Below, piece by piece: positions 26,679-34,190 of a DNA stretch of 64,000 nucleotides. The DNA comes from Scytonema sp. UIC 10036 (GTDB lineage Bacteria > Cyanobacteriota > Cyanobacteriia > Cyanobacteriales > Nostocaceae). Below the pieces are notes generated by a model. That model was given only the letters and a program-made list of their open reading frames with translations, searched no databases and was not told where the DNA came from. Numbering within the stretch: the stretch's first letter is position 1; every line of letters starts with the position of its first letter. A program made the translations under genes and the position numbers. The DNA is taken from the NCBI RefSeq assembly GCF_009725235.1, contig NZ_WJFC01000009.1, positions 62,001-126,000 on the forward strand, written 5' to 3'.

Positions 26679-27425
26679 ATGTTTTGCAAAATCAACTTTA
26701 TTAAAGTATCAATAAAAGCTATAGTTTTCGGAATATGCGTTACTGGTGGGAGTGTTGTTGCTCAGACTCTACCTTTGACACCAAACTTAATTGGTTTTAC
26801 TACACCTGAAGGTGAAAAACTATTACTTGAAAGTGGTTATCGACAAGATTTTTTTCCTCTTAGTACTCAATTTGTGACCCAAAATAATCAAGCATATTGT
26901 GGAGTTGCTAGTATAGTCATGGTGCTGAATAGTTTAGGAATTCCTGCACCAGAAGCACCAGAGTATAAACCCTACCATGTATTTACTCAAGAAAACTTTT
27001 TTCATAACCAAGCAACGCGAAAAGTCATCAGTCCTGAAGTTGTTTCTCGCATGGGAATGACGCTAGAGCAGATGGGACAACTATTAGTAAGCTACGGTGT
27101 TAAAGTAGAGGTTAATCACGCTGCTAACACTAGCTTAAAACAGTTTCGCCAAGAAGCAGCAGAAAATTTAAAACAGCCAGGAAATTTTGTTTTAGCTAAC
27201 TATTTACGTAAAGAAATTGGACAAGAAAAAGGCGGACATATTTCGCCAATAGCTGCTTACAACGAACAAACAGATAGATTTTTAATTCTGGATGTTTCTC
27301 GTTATAAATATCCACCAGTTTGGGTAAAAACAGTAGATTTATGGAAAGCAATGAACACTACTGATTCGGTGTCGGGTAAAACACGAGGATTTGTTTTAGT
27401 AAGTAAAGGTGACTCATCCAAATAA
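26679..27425 (+). CDS. Secreted phytochelatin-synthase-like cysteine protease
   Basis: ATG 26679 starts a signal peptide ('VSIKAIVFGICVTGGSVVAQ', cut near residue 29); a TTG nine bases earlier is less likely. The mature part is a papain-like phytochelatin synthase N-domain: 'QAYCGVASIVMVLNSLG' with the catalytic Cys, 'GGHISPIAAYNEQ' with the His, and 'FLILDVSRYKYPPVWV' with the Asp. Cyanobacterial half-length PCS proteins of this kind (about 240 residues, no C-domain) mainly deglycinate glutathione or conjugates rather than make long phytochelatins. Export implies action in the periplasm. Confidence 0.88.
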   Translation: MFCKINFIKVSIKAIVFGICVTGGSVVAQTLPLTPNLIGFTTPEGEKLLLESGYRQDFFPLSTQFVTQNNQAYCGVASIVMVLNSLGIPAPEAPEYKPYHVFTQENFFHNQATRKVISPEVVSRMGMTLEQMGQLLVSYGVKVEVNHAANTSLKQFRQEAAENLKQPGNFVLANYLRKEIGQEKGGHISPIAAYNEQTDRFLILDVSRYKYPPVWVKTVDLWKAMNTTDSVSGKTRGFVLVSKGDSSK

Positions 27426-27492
27426 TTATTACCAGAACCATACTTCCAAGCATCAGCCCAATTCCATCAAGCGAAACCGCACTCCTGAAAAA

Positions 27493-27523
27493 AACCCCCG
27501 GTAACTCTAACTAGACCGGGGTT
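27493..27523. terminator. Bidirectional terminator between the PCS-like gene and hsp20
   Basis: A GC-rich stem AACCCC(C)GGT / ACCGGGGTT with a 12-base loop lies between the two convergent genes. The preceding A-run serves as the T-run on the minus strand. Confidence 0.75.
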
Positions 27524-27571
27524 GCTTGATAATTATCTACGTGCAAGGAAACTTATCGCTTCAACAGTCAA

Positions 27572-28003
27572 CTAAGCAGCAGGTTGTTCTAGATTAACTT
27601 TGACAACTTTGTTCTTTTCTTCTTCCTTCTTGGGCAGAGTCAGATTCAAAATACCGTCTTTGTATTCTGCCTTGACATCAGTATTCTGAATTTTTACTTT
27701 CAAAGGAATGACGCGCTGAAACTTACCATAGTGGAACTCAGTCCGTGTCGTACCTTTGTCTTCGGTTTTAGTTTCAGACTTGCGTTCGCCACTAATGGAA
27801 ACAGTGTTTTCTGTCACTTGGATATCTAAATCTTTAGCATCCATTCCTGGAAGTTCCAACTTCAGGTGAACAGCATCATCTGTTTGGGTTAGTTCAGCGG
27901 CAGGAACTTTAACGAAATCTCTTTCAAATGGAACTCTTGTATCTTCCAACAGGCGTTGGATAGCGTTTAGTTCTTGCCAGGGGTTGTAACGAATTAATAC
28001 CAT
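27572..28003 (-). CDS. Small heat shock protein (Hsp20/alpha-crystallin)
   Basis: The 143-residue product has a short N-terminal arm ('MVLIRYNPWQELNAIQRLL'), the alpha-crystallin domain (residues ~38-130, 'VHLKLELPGMDAKDLDIQVT', 'VSISGERKSE', 'YKDGILNLTLPK') and a C-terminal charged tail. It is an ATP-independent holdase. This is close to cyanobacterial HspA in length. It is monocistronic, with about 310 bases upstream that should carry heat and light control; I could not identify an inverted repeat of the CIRCE type. Confidence 0.93.
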   Translation of the reverse strand: MVLIRYNPWQELNAIQRLLEDTRVPFERDFVKVPAAELTQTDDAVHLKLELPGMDAKDLDIQVTENTVSISGERKSETKTEDKGTTRTEFHYGKFQRVIPLKVKIQNTDVKAEYKDGILNLTLPKKEEEKNKVVKVNLEQPAA

Positions 28004-28248
28004 AGGTGTTATGAATAAGTAAAAATTGCGTTCTTGTTTGTTTGCTTTATATTCTTATGATATTGCTGGGAAAAAGCTGTGTTATTCGGCTTTAACTACC
28101 ATCACTATTGATAATAACCGTACAATCAAACTAATGGTTATAAATGAAATGCGATAAGCTTTCAACTTATCGCACTTACAATATGGTTACTTAAATTTAC
28201 AAATATAACTTTCAATACTTAAAGGTTTTGCTTAAAAAATAAAAATGT

Positions 28249-28277
28249 GTAGGTTGGGTTGAGGAACGAAACCCAAC
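28249..28277. repeat. Dispersed GTTGGGTT/AACCCAAC inverted-repeat element
   Basis: One of at least five copies in the window (others at 1065-1094, 9296-9324, 9339-9363 and 30295-30323). The arms GTTGGGTT and AACCCAAC flank GAGGAACGA. Here it lies in the otherwise gene-free spacer 28004-28317 between hsp20 and the YkvA-type gene. Confidence 0.8.
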
Positions 28278-28317
28278 CGAACGAGTATTCTTAGCCCTTG
28301 CAGTATCGTTATAACTT

Positions 28318-28623
28318 TTATGAAAGCCTTACAGCTTCAACATCAATCGTAGTTGCTGTCTGAGGAGAATTTGATTCAGTAGGAGTTACTTTTTTACGCT
28401 TTTTCAGATCTTCTATAAGGATTTGTGAAGCTTCTGCAACAACAAAACTCGCAATCAGCCCATCGTCTACCCATCCTAAAATGGGAACAACATCCGGTGA
28501 AATATCTAAGGGACTAATTAAATAGAATAAACCAGCAACAATTGCAAATAGCCGATATTTAGGATGGCGTAAAACTTTACGAATACCGTTTTGAAATATT
28601 TGGGTAAAAAATTTCTTTTTCAT
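28318..28623 (-). CDS. YkvA/DUF1232 family membrane protein
   Basis: The 101-residue product has the DUF1232 core 'HPKYRLFAIVAGLFYLISPLDISPDVVPILGWVDDGLIA', in which the hydrophobic segment and the 'SPxDxxPD' motif are typical. One membrane helix is likely. The C-terminal tail is charged and Thr/Ser-rich. Function of the family is unknown. It is on the minus strand, with its start only about 190 bases from the plus-strand siderophore-binding gene, so the two may share a divergent promoter region containing the 28725 palindrome. Confidence 0.85.
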   Translation of the reverse strand: MKKKFFTQIFQNGIRKVLRHPKYRLFAIVAGLFYLISPLDISPDVVPILGWVDDGLIASFVVAEASQILIEDLKKRKKVTPTESNSPQTATTIDVEAVRLS

Positions 28624-28724
28624 TCAAAATCCCTGAAGCTACAAGATTATCTTGACAAATTTACCGACCAAAAGAGAAGTGCAGATAACCGCTAAATTTA
28701 TAGTGAAAATCCACCGTCCCAGCT

Positions 28725-28744
28725 ATATACGGTTAACCGTATAT
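28725..28744. promoter_or_regulatory. 20-bp perfect palindrome upstream of the siderophore-binding gene
   Basis: ATATACGGTTAACCGTATAT lies 70 bases before ATG 28814, in the divergent intergenic region. The half-site ATACGGTTAA recurs as hairpin arms at 30093 and 30622 downstream of the same gene. A perfect palindrome of this length at this distance fits an operator for a dimeric regulator, though an RNA role is possible. Confidence 0.5.
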
Positions 28745-28813
28745 TGAATTTGTTCATACAGTACAATTGTAAAGAGGGTACACAATTCTGAGCTTGTCTA
28801 AAATCTAACAAAC

Positions 28814-30049
28814 ATGAAAGATATAAAATTTGCACGATTCAAACCTATCATCTTTTTCTGCCAGATAGTCTTAATGACTATTTTTGTGATTTCTTGCTAC
28901 AGTTCAAAGAAAACTAGCAATAATAGAATTACAGTATCTAACAGTAAGTTGAACCAAGAATGCGTTAAAAATTATAGCGAAAGAACCGATTACTTTCCAC
29001 AAAAAGTCAGTGTTGATTATGCCAAAGGTTTTGTAGTAGAATATCATAATACTTATAAAATTGTTATAGTAAAAAATCCATGGCAAAATGCAGATACCAC
29101 ATTTCAATATGTTCTTGTACATTGCGGTACGCCTGTTCCCAAAGGATTTAAAGAATCACAAACTATTCAAGTTCCTATCAATACCATCGTTTCGCTTTCT
29201 ACCACTCATTTACCTCATTTAGAGAAGTTAGGAGTTGTAGATAAACTTCTTGGAGTTAGCGATACAAGTACAATCAATACAACTAGCGTCGTTGAAAAAA
29301 TTAAAGCTAATAAATTAGTCAAATTAGGAATTGATAATAGTCTGAACATAGAAAAAATATTAGAATTAAACCCAGATTTAGTAACAACATATGGAGTAGG
29401 CAATCCAAACGTTGATAGTTATCCCAGACTCGTAGAAGCAGGTTTAAAAGTAGCTATTAACGCTGATTACATGGAATCATCTCCATTGGGACGAGCCGAA
29501 TGGATAAAATTTACATCTCTATTTTTTAATCGTGAAGCCAAAGCAGAAGAAATTTTTGACGAAATTGCAAAACAATATCAAGCAATTTCAGTCAAAGCAA
29601 AAGCAGCAAAAAATCGTCCAACTGTATTTGTTGGATTTAACTCAAAAGGAACTTGGTATATGCCAGGAGCGAACAGTTATGTAGCCCAATATTTTGCTGA
29701 TGCAGGTGCAAACTATCTTTGGAAAGACAATAAATCATCAGGAACTTTACCATTATCTTTAGAACAAGTCTTTGAACGTGCTACCAATGCCGACTATTGG
29801 TTAAATGGAAGTTTATATTGGAAAACCAAAAAAGATTTACTTGCTGAAGACAACCGTTATGGAGATTTTAAAGCTGTAAAAAACGGAAATCTCTACAATA
29901 ACAATGCTCGTCTTAACTCCAGTGGAGGTAACGACTACTGGGAAAGTGGAATCAGCAATCCTCACATAGTCTTATCCGATATAATTAAAATTTTACATCC
30001 AGAAGTTTTACGCGATCGCAAGTTAGTCTATTATCGCAAACTTTCTTAA
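28814..30049 (+). CDS. Iron-siderophore ABC transporter substrate-binding lipoprotein (FecB/BtuF fold)
   Basis: The 411-residue product starts with a lipoprotein signal ('IVLMTIFVISCYSS', lipidated Cys near residue 28). It has the two-lobed helical-backbone-linked binding-protein fold: 'VSLSTTHLPHLEKLGVVDKLLGVSD', 'IEKILELNPDLVTTYG', 'GRAEWIKFTSLFFNREAKAEEIF', and a long final lobe. Members of this group bind ferric siderophores or cobalamin outside the inner membrane. No permease or ATPase gene is next to it, so it must use a transporter encoded elsewhere. The ~110 N-terminal residues before the conserved lobe are unusual and may be an extra domain. Confidence 0.87.
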   Translation: MKDIKFARFKPIIFFCQIVLMTIFVISCYSSKKTSNNRITVSNSKLNQECVKNYSERTDYFPQKVSVDYAKGFVVEYHNTYKIVIVKNPWQNADTTFQYVLVHCGTPVPKGFKESQTIQVPINTIVSLSTTHLPHLEKLGVVDKLLGVSDTSTINTTSVVEKIKANKLVKLGIDNSLNIEKILELNPDLVTTYGVGNPNVDSYPRLVEAGLKVAINADYMESSPLGRAEWIKFTSLFFNREAKAEEIFDEIAKQYQAISVKAKAAKNRPTVFVGFNSKGTWYMPGANSYVAQYFADAGANYLWKDNKSSGTLPLSLEQVFERATNADYWLNGSLYWKTKKDLLAEDNRYGDFKAVKNGNLYNNNARLNSSGGNDYWESGISNPHIVLSDIIKILHPEVLRDRKLVYYRKLS

Positions 30050-30089
30050 TCTTCACAGTGTAAATATTATAAATAATCCACATTTGTAT

Positions 30090-30240
30090 AAAAATACGGT
30101 TGAGAAGGCTCAACCGCGTATTAAATCACCCAGTTATAATGCAAATCTGGCTAGGATTATGTCAAAAGAAATTGTTGCATACTTTTTCCTGCTTACACCA
30201 GAAAACTTAAGTAGTTTAAGCTTAAATTGTTAAAATTTTT
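30090..30240. other. Hairpin-headed non-coding block, copy 1
   Basis: It begins with ATACGGTTGAG...CTCAACCGCGTAT (30093-30121) and continues with 'GCAAATCTG', 'TTGCATA', 'CTTACAC(C)AGAAAACTT' and an 'AGTTTAAGCTTAAATTG' end. The same order of elements is found in copy 2 at 30620-30786. The first hairpin may also terminate the siderophore-binding gene. It could be a small RNA gene or a mobile non-coding element. Confidence 0.55.
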
Positions 30241-30619
30241 ACTGTTTTCTCAGAGGTCATTTATAAAGTAAATCTTAAATCGCCAAATGTATTGTGTAGG
30301 TTGGGTTGAGGAACGAAACCCAACAATTCGATTCTTTTCAGACATCTTCTTAGAAGTAGAAACTTCTTTCGATTATCAACTTTGATCTAAATTAACAGAA
30401 CAAACACTTTCTGATAACTTTTGTAAGGTACATAAAGAATAATTAACCGCTGATGAACGCAGATGGACGCTGATAATTGGGTACTTCAATGCTGGGATAG
30501 ATTCACCCCATAGCACTCCTCTGGGCAACGCGCTGCCTCGTCTTTGCGTGAGCTTTATTCAGGGTATATAAGCGGACATGATATCATTTGAATTTTACAA
30601 AAATGTTTAATGAAGTAAA
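30241..30619. other. Gene-free spacer between the two hairpin-headed blocks
   Basis: Contains one GTTGGGTT/AACCCAAC element (30295-30323) and a 'CGCTGATGAACGCAGATGG' repeat near 30450, both common intergenic repeats. No coding frame is supported. Confidence 0.6.
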
Positions 30620-30786
30620 AAAAAATACGGTTAAGTTTTTAACCGTATTTTCTTCTAGCCATTCTTAAAATTACTGAAAAATGTATTCGTCCAGCAAATC
30701 TGATGAAATTCTTGCATATTGTTCCCTACTTACACAAGAAAACTTTAATAAGTTTAGTAAGTTCAGCTTAACTTGCTAAAGTTTTC
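30620..30786. other. Hairpin-headed non-coding block, copy 2
   Basis: It opens with a perfect 13-bp stem AAAATACGGTTAA / TTAACCGTATTTT around GTTT (30622-30651), then repeats the element order of copy 1 ('GCAAATCTG', 'TTGCATATTG', 'CTTACACAAGAAAACTT', 'AAGTTCAGCTTAACTTG'). The stem differs in sequence from copy 1 but keeps pairing, which suggests selection on RNA structure. Confidence 0.55.
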
Positions 30787-30847
30787 ATTGACTTGAAACA
30801 CTTATTGAAAGATGAGAAAAGCAGTTCTCTCAAGTCATAAAAAACGG

Positions 30848-31000
30848 CTATGTACGACGATTGACGAGCATTACACCACAAAAGACAATCGTACCTCCAA
30901 GCAGGGAGATTGGTGTAGGGACTTCTTGTAACCACAACCAAGCGATCAATAGTGCGACTACAGGCAATACTACTCGGTTAAGGAAAATAGGGGAGAAAAT
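30848..31000 (-). pseudogene. C-terminal remnant of an EamA/DMT-family transporter
   Basis: Read on the minus strand, the frame ending with the stop at 30848-30850 gives 'FLNRVVLPVVALLIAWLWLQ' followed by 'EVPTPISLLGGTIVFCGVML' and a basic end 'VNRRT'. This is the last two membrane helices of a drug/metabolite transporter of the EamA type. The upstream part is missing, and homology fades near 31000 where the Tn7-like end region begins. The likely cause is disruption by that element. Confidence 0.6.
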
Positions 31001-31284
31001 CAAGCTCCTGGAGTTCGCGTTATTTTTGTGGGTTTGTGCATTTATACGTACTCGATAGTTTCCACTATTTTATGTAATCAACGTAGTAGAAGCTTGTTAA
31101 GTACTTCGTTATATATTACATATCCAGCACAAGTCTTTAACGTATCAATCAGCGCCACCAGACTCAGGCATTGAGTCTTAATTGAGTCCTATATAAGTTT
31201 TTCTAACTTTGTAGACAATGTTTACAACGTGAAGTTCAAGCTCTATAAGCTTTTTGGTGATTTACATGTTTTCAAGTACATATA

Positions 31285-31813
31285 AGCGCATAACATGAAA
31301 TGTGGACAACGAAGTTATAGGGGTTCTAGGCTACGCAATTCGCGCATAAAGTGAAATTGACCATGGAGTAAGGGTTTTAGCCTTCTAGTCAATTCGCACA
31401 TAAGTTGAAATTTTGCATCTAATCACAGAAATTCACGGGATTTCGGACAATACTGGTTATAATTTCTAATAAAACTCTTGAATGTTCCGTAGTCAAGCTG
31501 GTTGACTATCATATAAAGTAAGCGATCGCTCCATTAGCAGAGTATAAGCTCATTACACTTCAAAAGTGCGCTTTAAAAAGCATTCGGGCTGTCGTTAAAT
31601 CAAAGTCGGAAAATTTCATATAGTGTGCGAATTGACGCTTGAGGCTAAGACCGTTGTGCTACAATCGATTTCACTTGTGTGGGTTCGCGCATAAGATGAA
31701 ATTCTAAGAACGAATTTATAGGGGTTTCAGGCGACGAGTTTCGCACATAAAGTGAAATTGCTTGTGGAGTAGGGGTTTTAGCCTGACAGTCAATTCGCAC
31801 ATAAAGTGAAATT
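31285..31813. mobile_element. Tn7-like transposon end with repeated TnsB-type binding sites
   Basis: The motif TTCGC(A/G)CATAAAGTGAAATT occurs six times in direct orientation (about 31285, 31339, 31393, 31684, 31740, 31794), in two sets of three spaced ~54 bases, and at least once inverted (31612-31631), with a weaker inverted copy near 31667. Multiple 20-bp repeats next to a tnsA gene are the hallmark of a Tn7-like left or right end. The two sets also share their in-between sequence ('TATAGGGGTT', 'GGGTTTTAGCCT'), so the end is duplicated about 400 bases apart. Confidence 0.75.
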
Positions 31814-31902
31814 GTGTATCTAAGCACAGAAGTTAACTTCATTTTGTGTGAAATTGAGAACATTAACATTTGGGGATACTGAATATCCCATAGGAAAACA
31901 GT

Positions 31903-32322
31903 TTGACTACCTTGGCACGAAAAATCACCAATACAGGGACGAAGAAAAACATTGGTAGATTCTTCAGTTTCAAGATGCGCGAACTGATTTGGTACGAATC
32001 CCTAAATGAAAGAGATTATATGTATCTTCTGGAAATCGATCCAGATGTCCTCTCCTACAGCACTCAACCCTTCAAAATTTCTTATATTTTAGATGAAAAA
32101 GTACGGCGGTATACCCCGGATTTTTTAGTGCAACGGAATTCTAAACAACAAATTGTGGAAATTAAGCCCGCTTGCTTTGCTGATGATGAAAAAAATGTCA
32201 GACGATTTCCAGTAATAGCTTCTACTTTGAAGTCTTTGGGGTGGGAATTTATCATCATTACTGATGAAATGATGAGTCGAGGCTCTCTCTTGAATAATGT
32301 TAATGGTACAAAAGTAGTGTAG
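31903..32322 (+). CDS. tnsA: TnsA endonuclease (Tn7-like), probably C-terminally truncated
   Basis: The 139-residue product begins at TTG 31903 (a stop lies just upstream at 31891). It shows the TnsA nuclease domain: 'NIGRFFSFKMRELIWYESLNERDYMYLLEIDPDVLSYSTQP', 'RRYTPDFLV' and 'QIVEIKP', giving the restriction-enzyme-like E...D...E-x-K residues (E53-type, D in TPDF, ExK). TnsA cuts the 5' strand at transposon ends. After 'NNVNGTK' the frame ends and tnsB sequence begins in another frame, so a deletion probably removed its tail. Whether it is still functional is doubtful. Confidence 0.75.
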   Translation: MTTLARKITNTGTKKNIGRFFSFKMRELIWYESLNERDYMYLLEIDPDVLSYSTQPFKISYILDEKVRRYTPDFLVQRNSKQQIVEIKPACFADDEKNVRRFPVIASTLKSLGWEFIIITDEMMSRGSLLNNVNGTKVV

Positions 32323-32924
32323 AAAGGACGTTTAGTAGTTATAATACCCAACTATTACAGGGGCAACCAGGGACATTATTTCAAGAATTTACAACCCAGT
32401 ATGATTATGACCCCAAAAAGAATGCTGTAGTTTCTCTCGAAGCACTACAAGAGATGATTCACATCTTTATTGTGGACATTCATAATCAAAGTTCCCATGC
32501 TCAACTTTGTACACCAAGAGCTGAAGTCTGGTCACAAGGAATAGCTGAACATCCTCCCACTTTACCACCAACTCTTCAAGACTTAAGAGTGTTAGTCGGA
32601 GCGGTAGAAAAGCGGGTTATTTCTAGAAGAGGTGTGGAGCTTTATGGTCTTTATTACAACAGTTCTGAATTAGCTCGACTGCGCTCAAATTACGAAGGAG
32701 AAGACATGAGGAGGAGAGGTGGCTTACGACCAAGAGAAAAAGCCACGATTAAGTATGACCCCACAGATTTGTCAAAACTCTATGTTCTTGACCCAACTAA
32801 CCATCAATTTATCGTTGTACCAGCAATGAATCAGGAGTACACTCAAGGTTTAACTCTTTGGCAACACAAAGTTATTAAAAACTTAGCAGCTATTGAGGCA
32901 AAAAGAGGGTTCTTTCGTACATAG
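32310..32924 (+). pseudogene. tnsB: Truncated tnsB (C-terminal part only)
   Basis: In the frame of the ATG at 32454 but starting further up, the sequence reads 'VERTFSSYNTQLLQGQPG' (end of the DDE catalytic core, with the final Glu), then 'SLEALQEMIHIFIVDIHNQS', the Mu-type transposase C-terminal domain 'RRGVELYGLYYNSSELARLR', and 'IKYDPTDLSKLYVLDP'. The N-terminal DNA-binding domains and most of the catalytic core are missing. The fragment joins tnsA at an apparent deletion near 32310. No tnsC, tniQ or CRISPR genes follow. Confidence 0.75.
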
Positions 32925-33088
32925 CGTGCTAAATTTTCATTAAAATCTACAAGTATGCTTGTATTTACAAGGCTTACAGGCACTTATAATTTCAATTTTA
33001 ACAAGGAGTAACATTTTGAAACTAATAATAGCTGTAAGCTAAGCCCAGCAATAGTTTTAAGCTTATTTTTCTACAATTTTAGCACGCT
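32923..33088. mobile_element. ~165-bp inverted-repeat element
   Basis: AGCGTGCTAAATTTT at 32923 and its complement AATTTTAGCACGCT at 33075-33088 bound a non-coding stretch of ~140 bases. It sits exactly between the tnsB stop codon and the breakpoint of an IS1380 transposase fragment. It could be a MITE or the solo end of an IS. Confidence 0.55.
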
Positions 33089-33307
33089 AAGTACGCAAGA
33101 GCCCAAAATTTTCTTTGGCTCTCGGTAGTCTTTAAAACACACTGCCAACCGGGACGTTATTTCTCTTTTTCTGTCTAGTTCCGCAATTAATGTTAATCCT
33201 GCATCTGATGTTACAGGCTTACCCTTGAAATTAACTATAACTGGACATGACTTGACTTGTTCAAATACGAACTGTTCCGGTATACAATGATTTTTATTTG
33301 GGGTCAT
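33089..33307 (-). pseudogene. N-terminal fragment of an IS1380-family transposase
   Basis: From ATG 33307 the frame reads 'MTPNKNHCIPEQFVFEQV', 'VIVNFKGKPVTSDAGLTLIA', 'ELDRKREITSRLAVCFKDYR' and 'EPKKI', the typical start of IS1380-type transposases. It then loses homology at the inverted-repeat element and stops. About 72 residues remain of an expected ~450. Confidence 0.7.
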
Positions 33308-33512
33308 ACTGCAAACTGCTGGAATTGTTGTGCAATATAGATTATGGCAGTTTTTGACCCCTATTCCTTCAAATTTTGTGAGAAATCCGGGTACAATACC
33401 CTTCTCCCTTCTAACCCACATTCCGCACCTCAACTGTCACAAGGGGTACAAACAATAATCGCAATATAGGCTTTTTATTATTTGTATGGATTCGACATAA
33501 ATTTTTCAATCT

Positions 33513-33698
33513 CTAACTACTTTCAATACCAAATCTTTTTCGATAATCTTGATGGATATAAGATAAATTTACTTGAGCTTTATAAACAACATAAGCAAAG
33601 TATTCAATTCCATGTTGTTTTCTCTTACCTTTTTTATATTTACAGACAATCCATAAATTAAAAGTAACGTCATTATTTTTATCTTTACTTCCACGCAT
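33513..33698 (-). pseudogene. C-terminal fragment of an IS4/ISH3-like transposase
   Basis: The 61-codon frame ends 'IHQDYRKRFGIESS' and stops. A Y-R-x-R-F-G-I-E-(S/T)-S segment is characteristic of the last catalytic motif of IS4/ISH3-like DDE transposases, where E is the third catalytic residue. Everything before and after is missing. Confidence 0.45.
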
Positions 33699-33765
33699 GA
33701 AGACCGAATCACTGGTTTGATGTTCGTGTTGAACATTGCGATGCTTTGTATTTACCCTAATGGAG

Positions 33766-33864
33766 TTTGAGGTAAGGTTAGCTCTTCAGCAAACCCAACA
33801 ATCTTTGGCTGGTCTTTATGATGGCAATCTAAAGCGAAAAACAGAACGCCCATCTGCTGAGAGA
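33766..33864 (+). pseudogene. Possible IS transposase C-terminal scrap
   Basis: The frame reads 'FEVRLALQQTQQSLAGLYDG' and 'RKTERPSAER', similar to the C-terminal part of cyanobacterial IS4-like transposases that carry 'GNPKRKTERPSAE'. Homology stops abruptly. This is from memory of the motif and is weak. Confidence 0.3.
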
Positions 33865-34019
33865 ATAGCCTCGCTTGGATATGCGATCGCTTATCCAATC
33901 CCTACACTACAGTCAATACCGACAGCTAAGAGGTGGGCTAAATCCGCTACAGATGTGTAACTGATTACGGGTAAGTTGTTTAAGGTGCGTTTCTATGCAG
34001 TCTTCACTCCTTTTAAATT

Positions 34020-34058
34020 CATAGTTTGTAATTGGTCTTTTCCCAATTACAAACTATG
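34020..34058. terminator. Strong hairpin downstream of the NRPS operon
   Basis: A perfect 16-bp stem CATAGTTTGTAATTGG and complement around a 7-base loop lies 130 bases after the end of the last NRPS gene (34191, minus strand). It is followed by ATTACGAATT repeats rather than a clean T-run. It could end the operon or be another palindromic repeat. Confidence 0.5.
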
Positions 34059-34190
34059 AATTACGAATTACGAATTATTTTGGGGTTTGTACCCCAAGGG
34101 TTAATTATTAATTAATTCATAATTCAGAAATTTTCCATTACGAATTACGAATTATTCGGTCATGGCAGGGGTTTTCGATCTACTGACTTT

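Noticed and set aside
30861..31058. 65-codon plus-strand frame
   Set aside because: It is the shadow of the EamA remnant, which reads convincingly on the minus strand.
31285..31813. CRISPR-associated transposon (CAST)
   Set aside because: No Cas12k or Cascade gene, tniQ, tracrRNA or CRISPR repeat is seen; only tnsA and a tnsB tail remain, so a CAST label is not supported.
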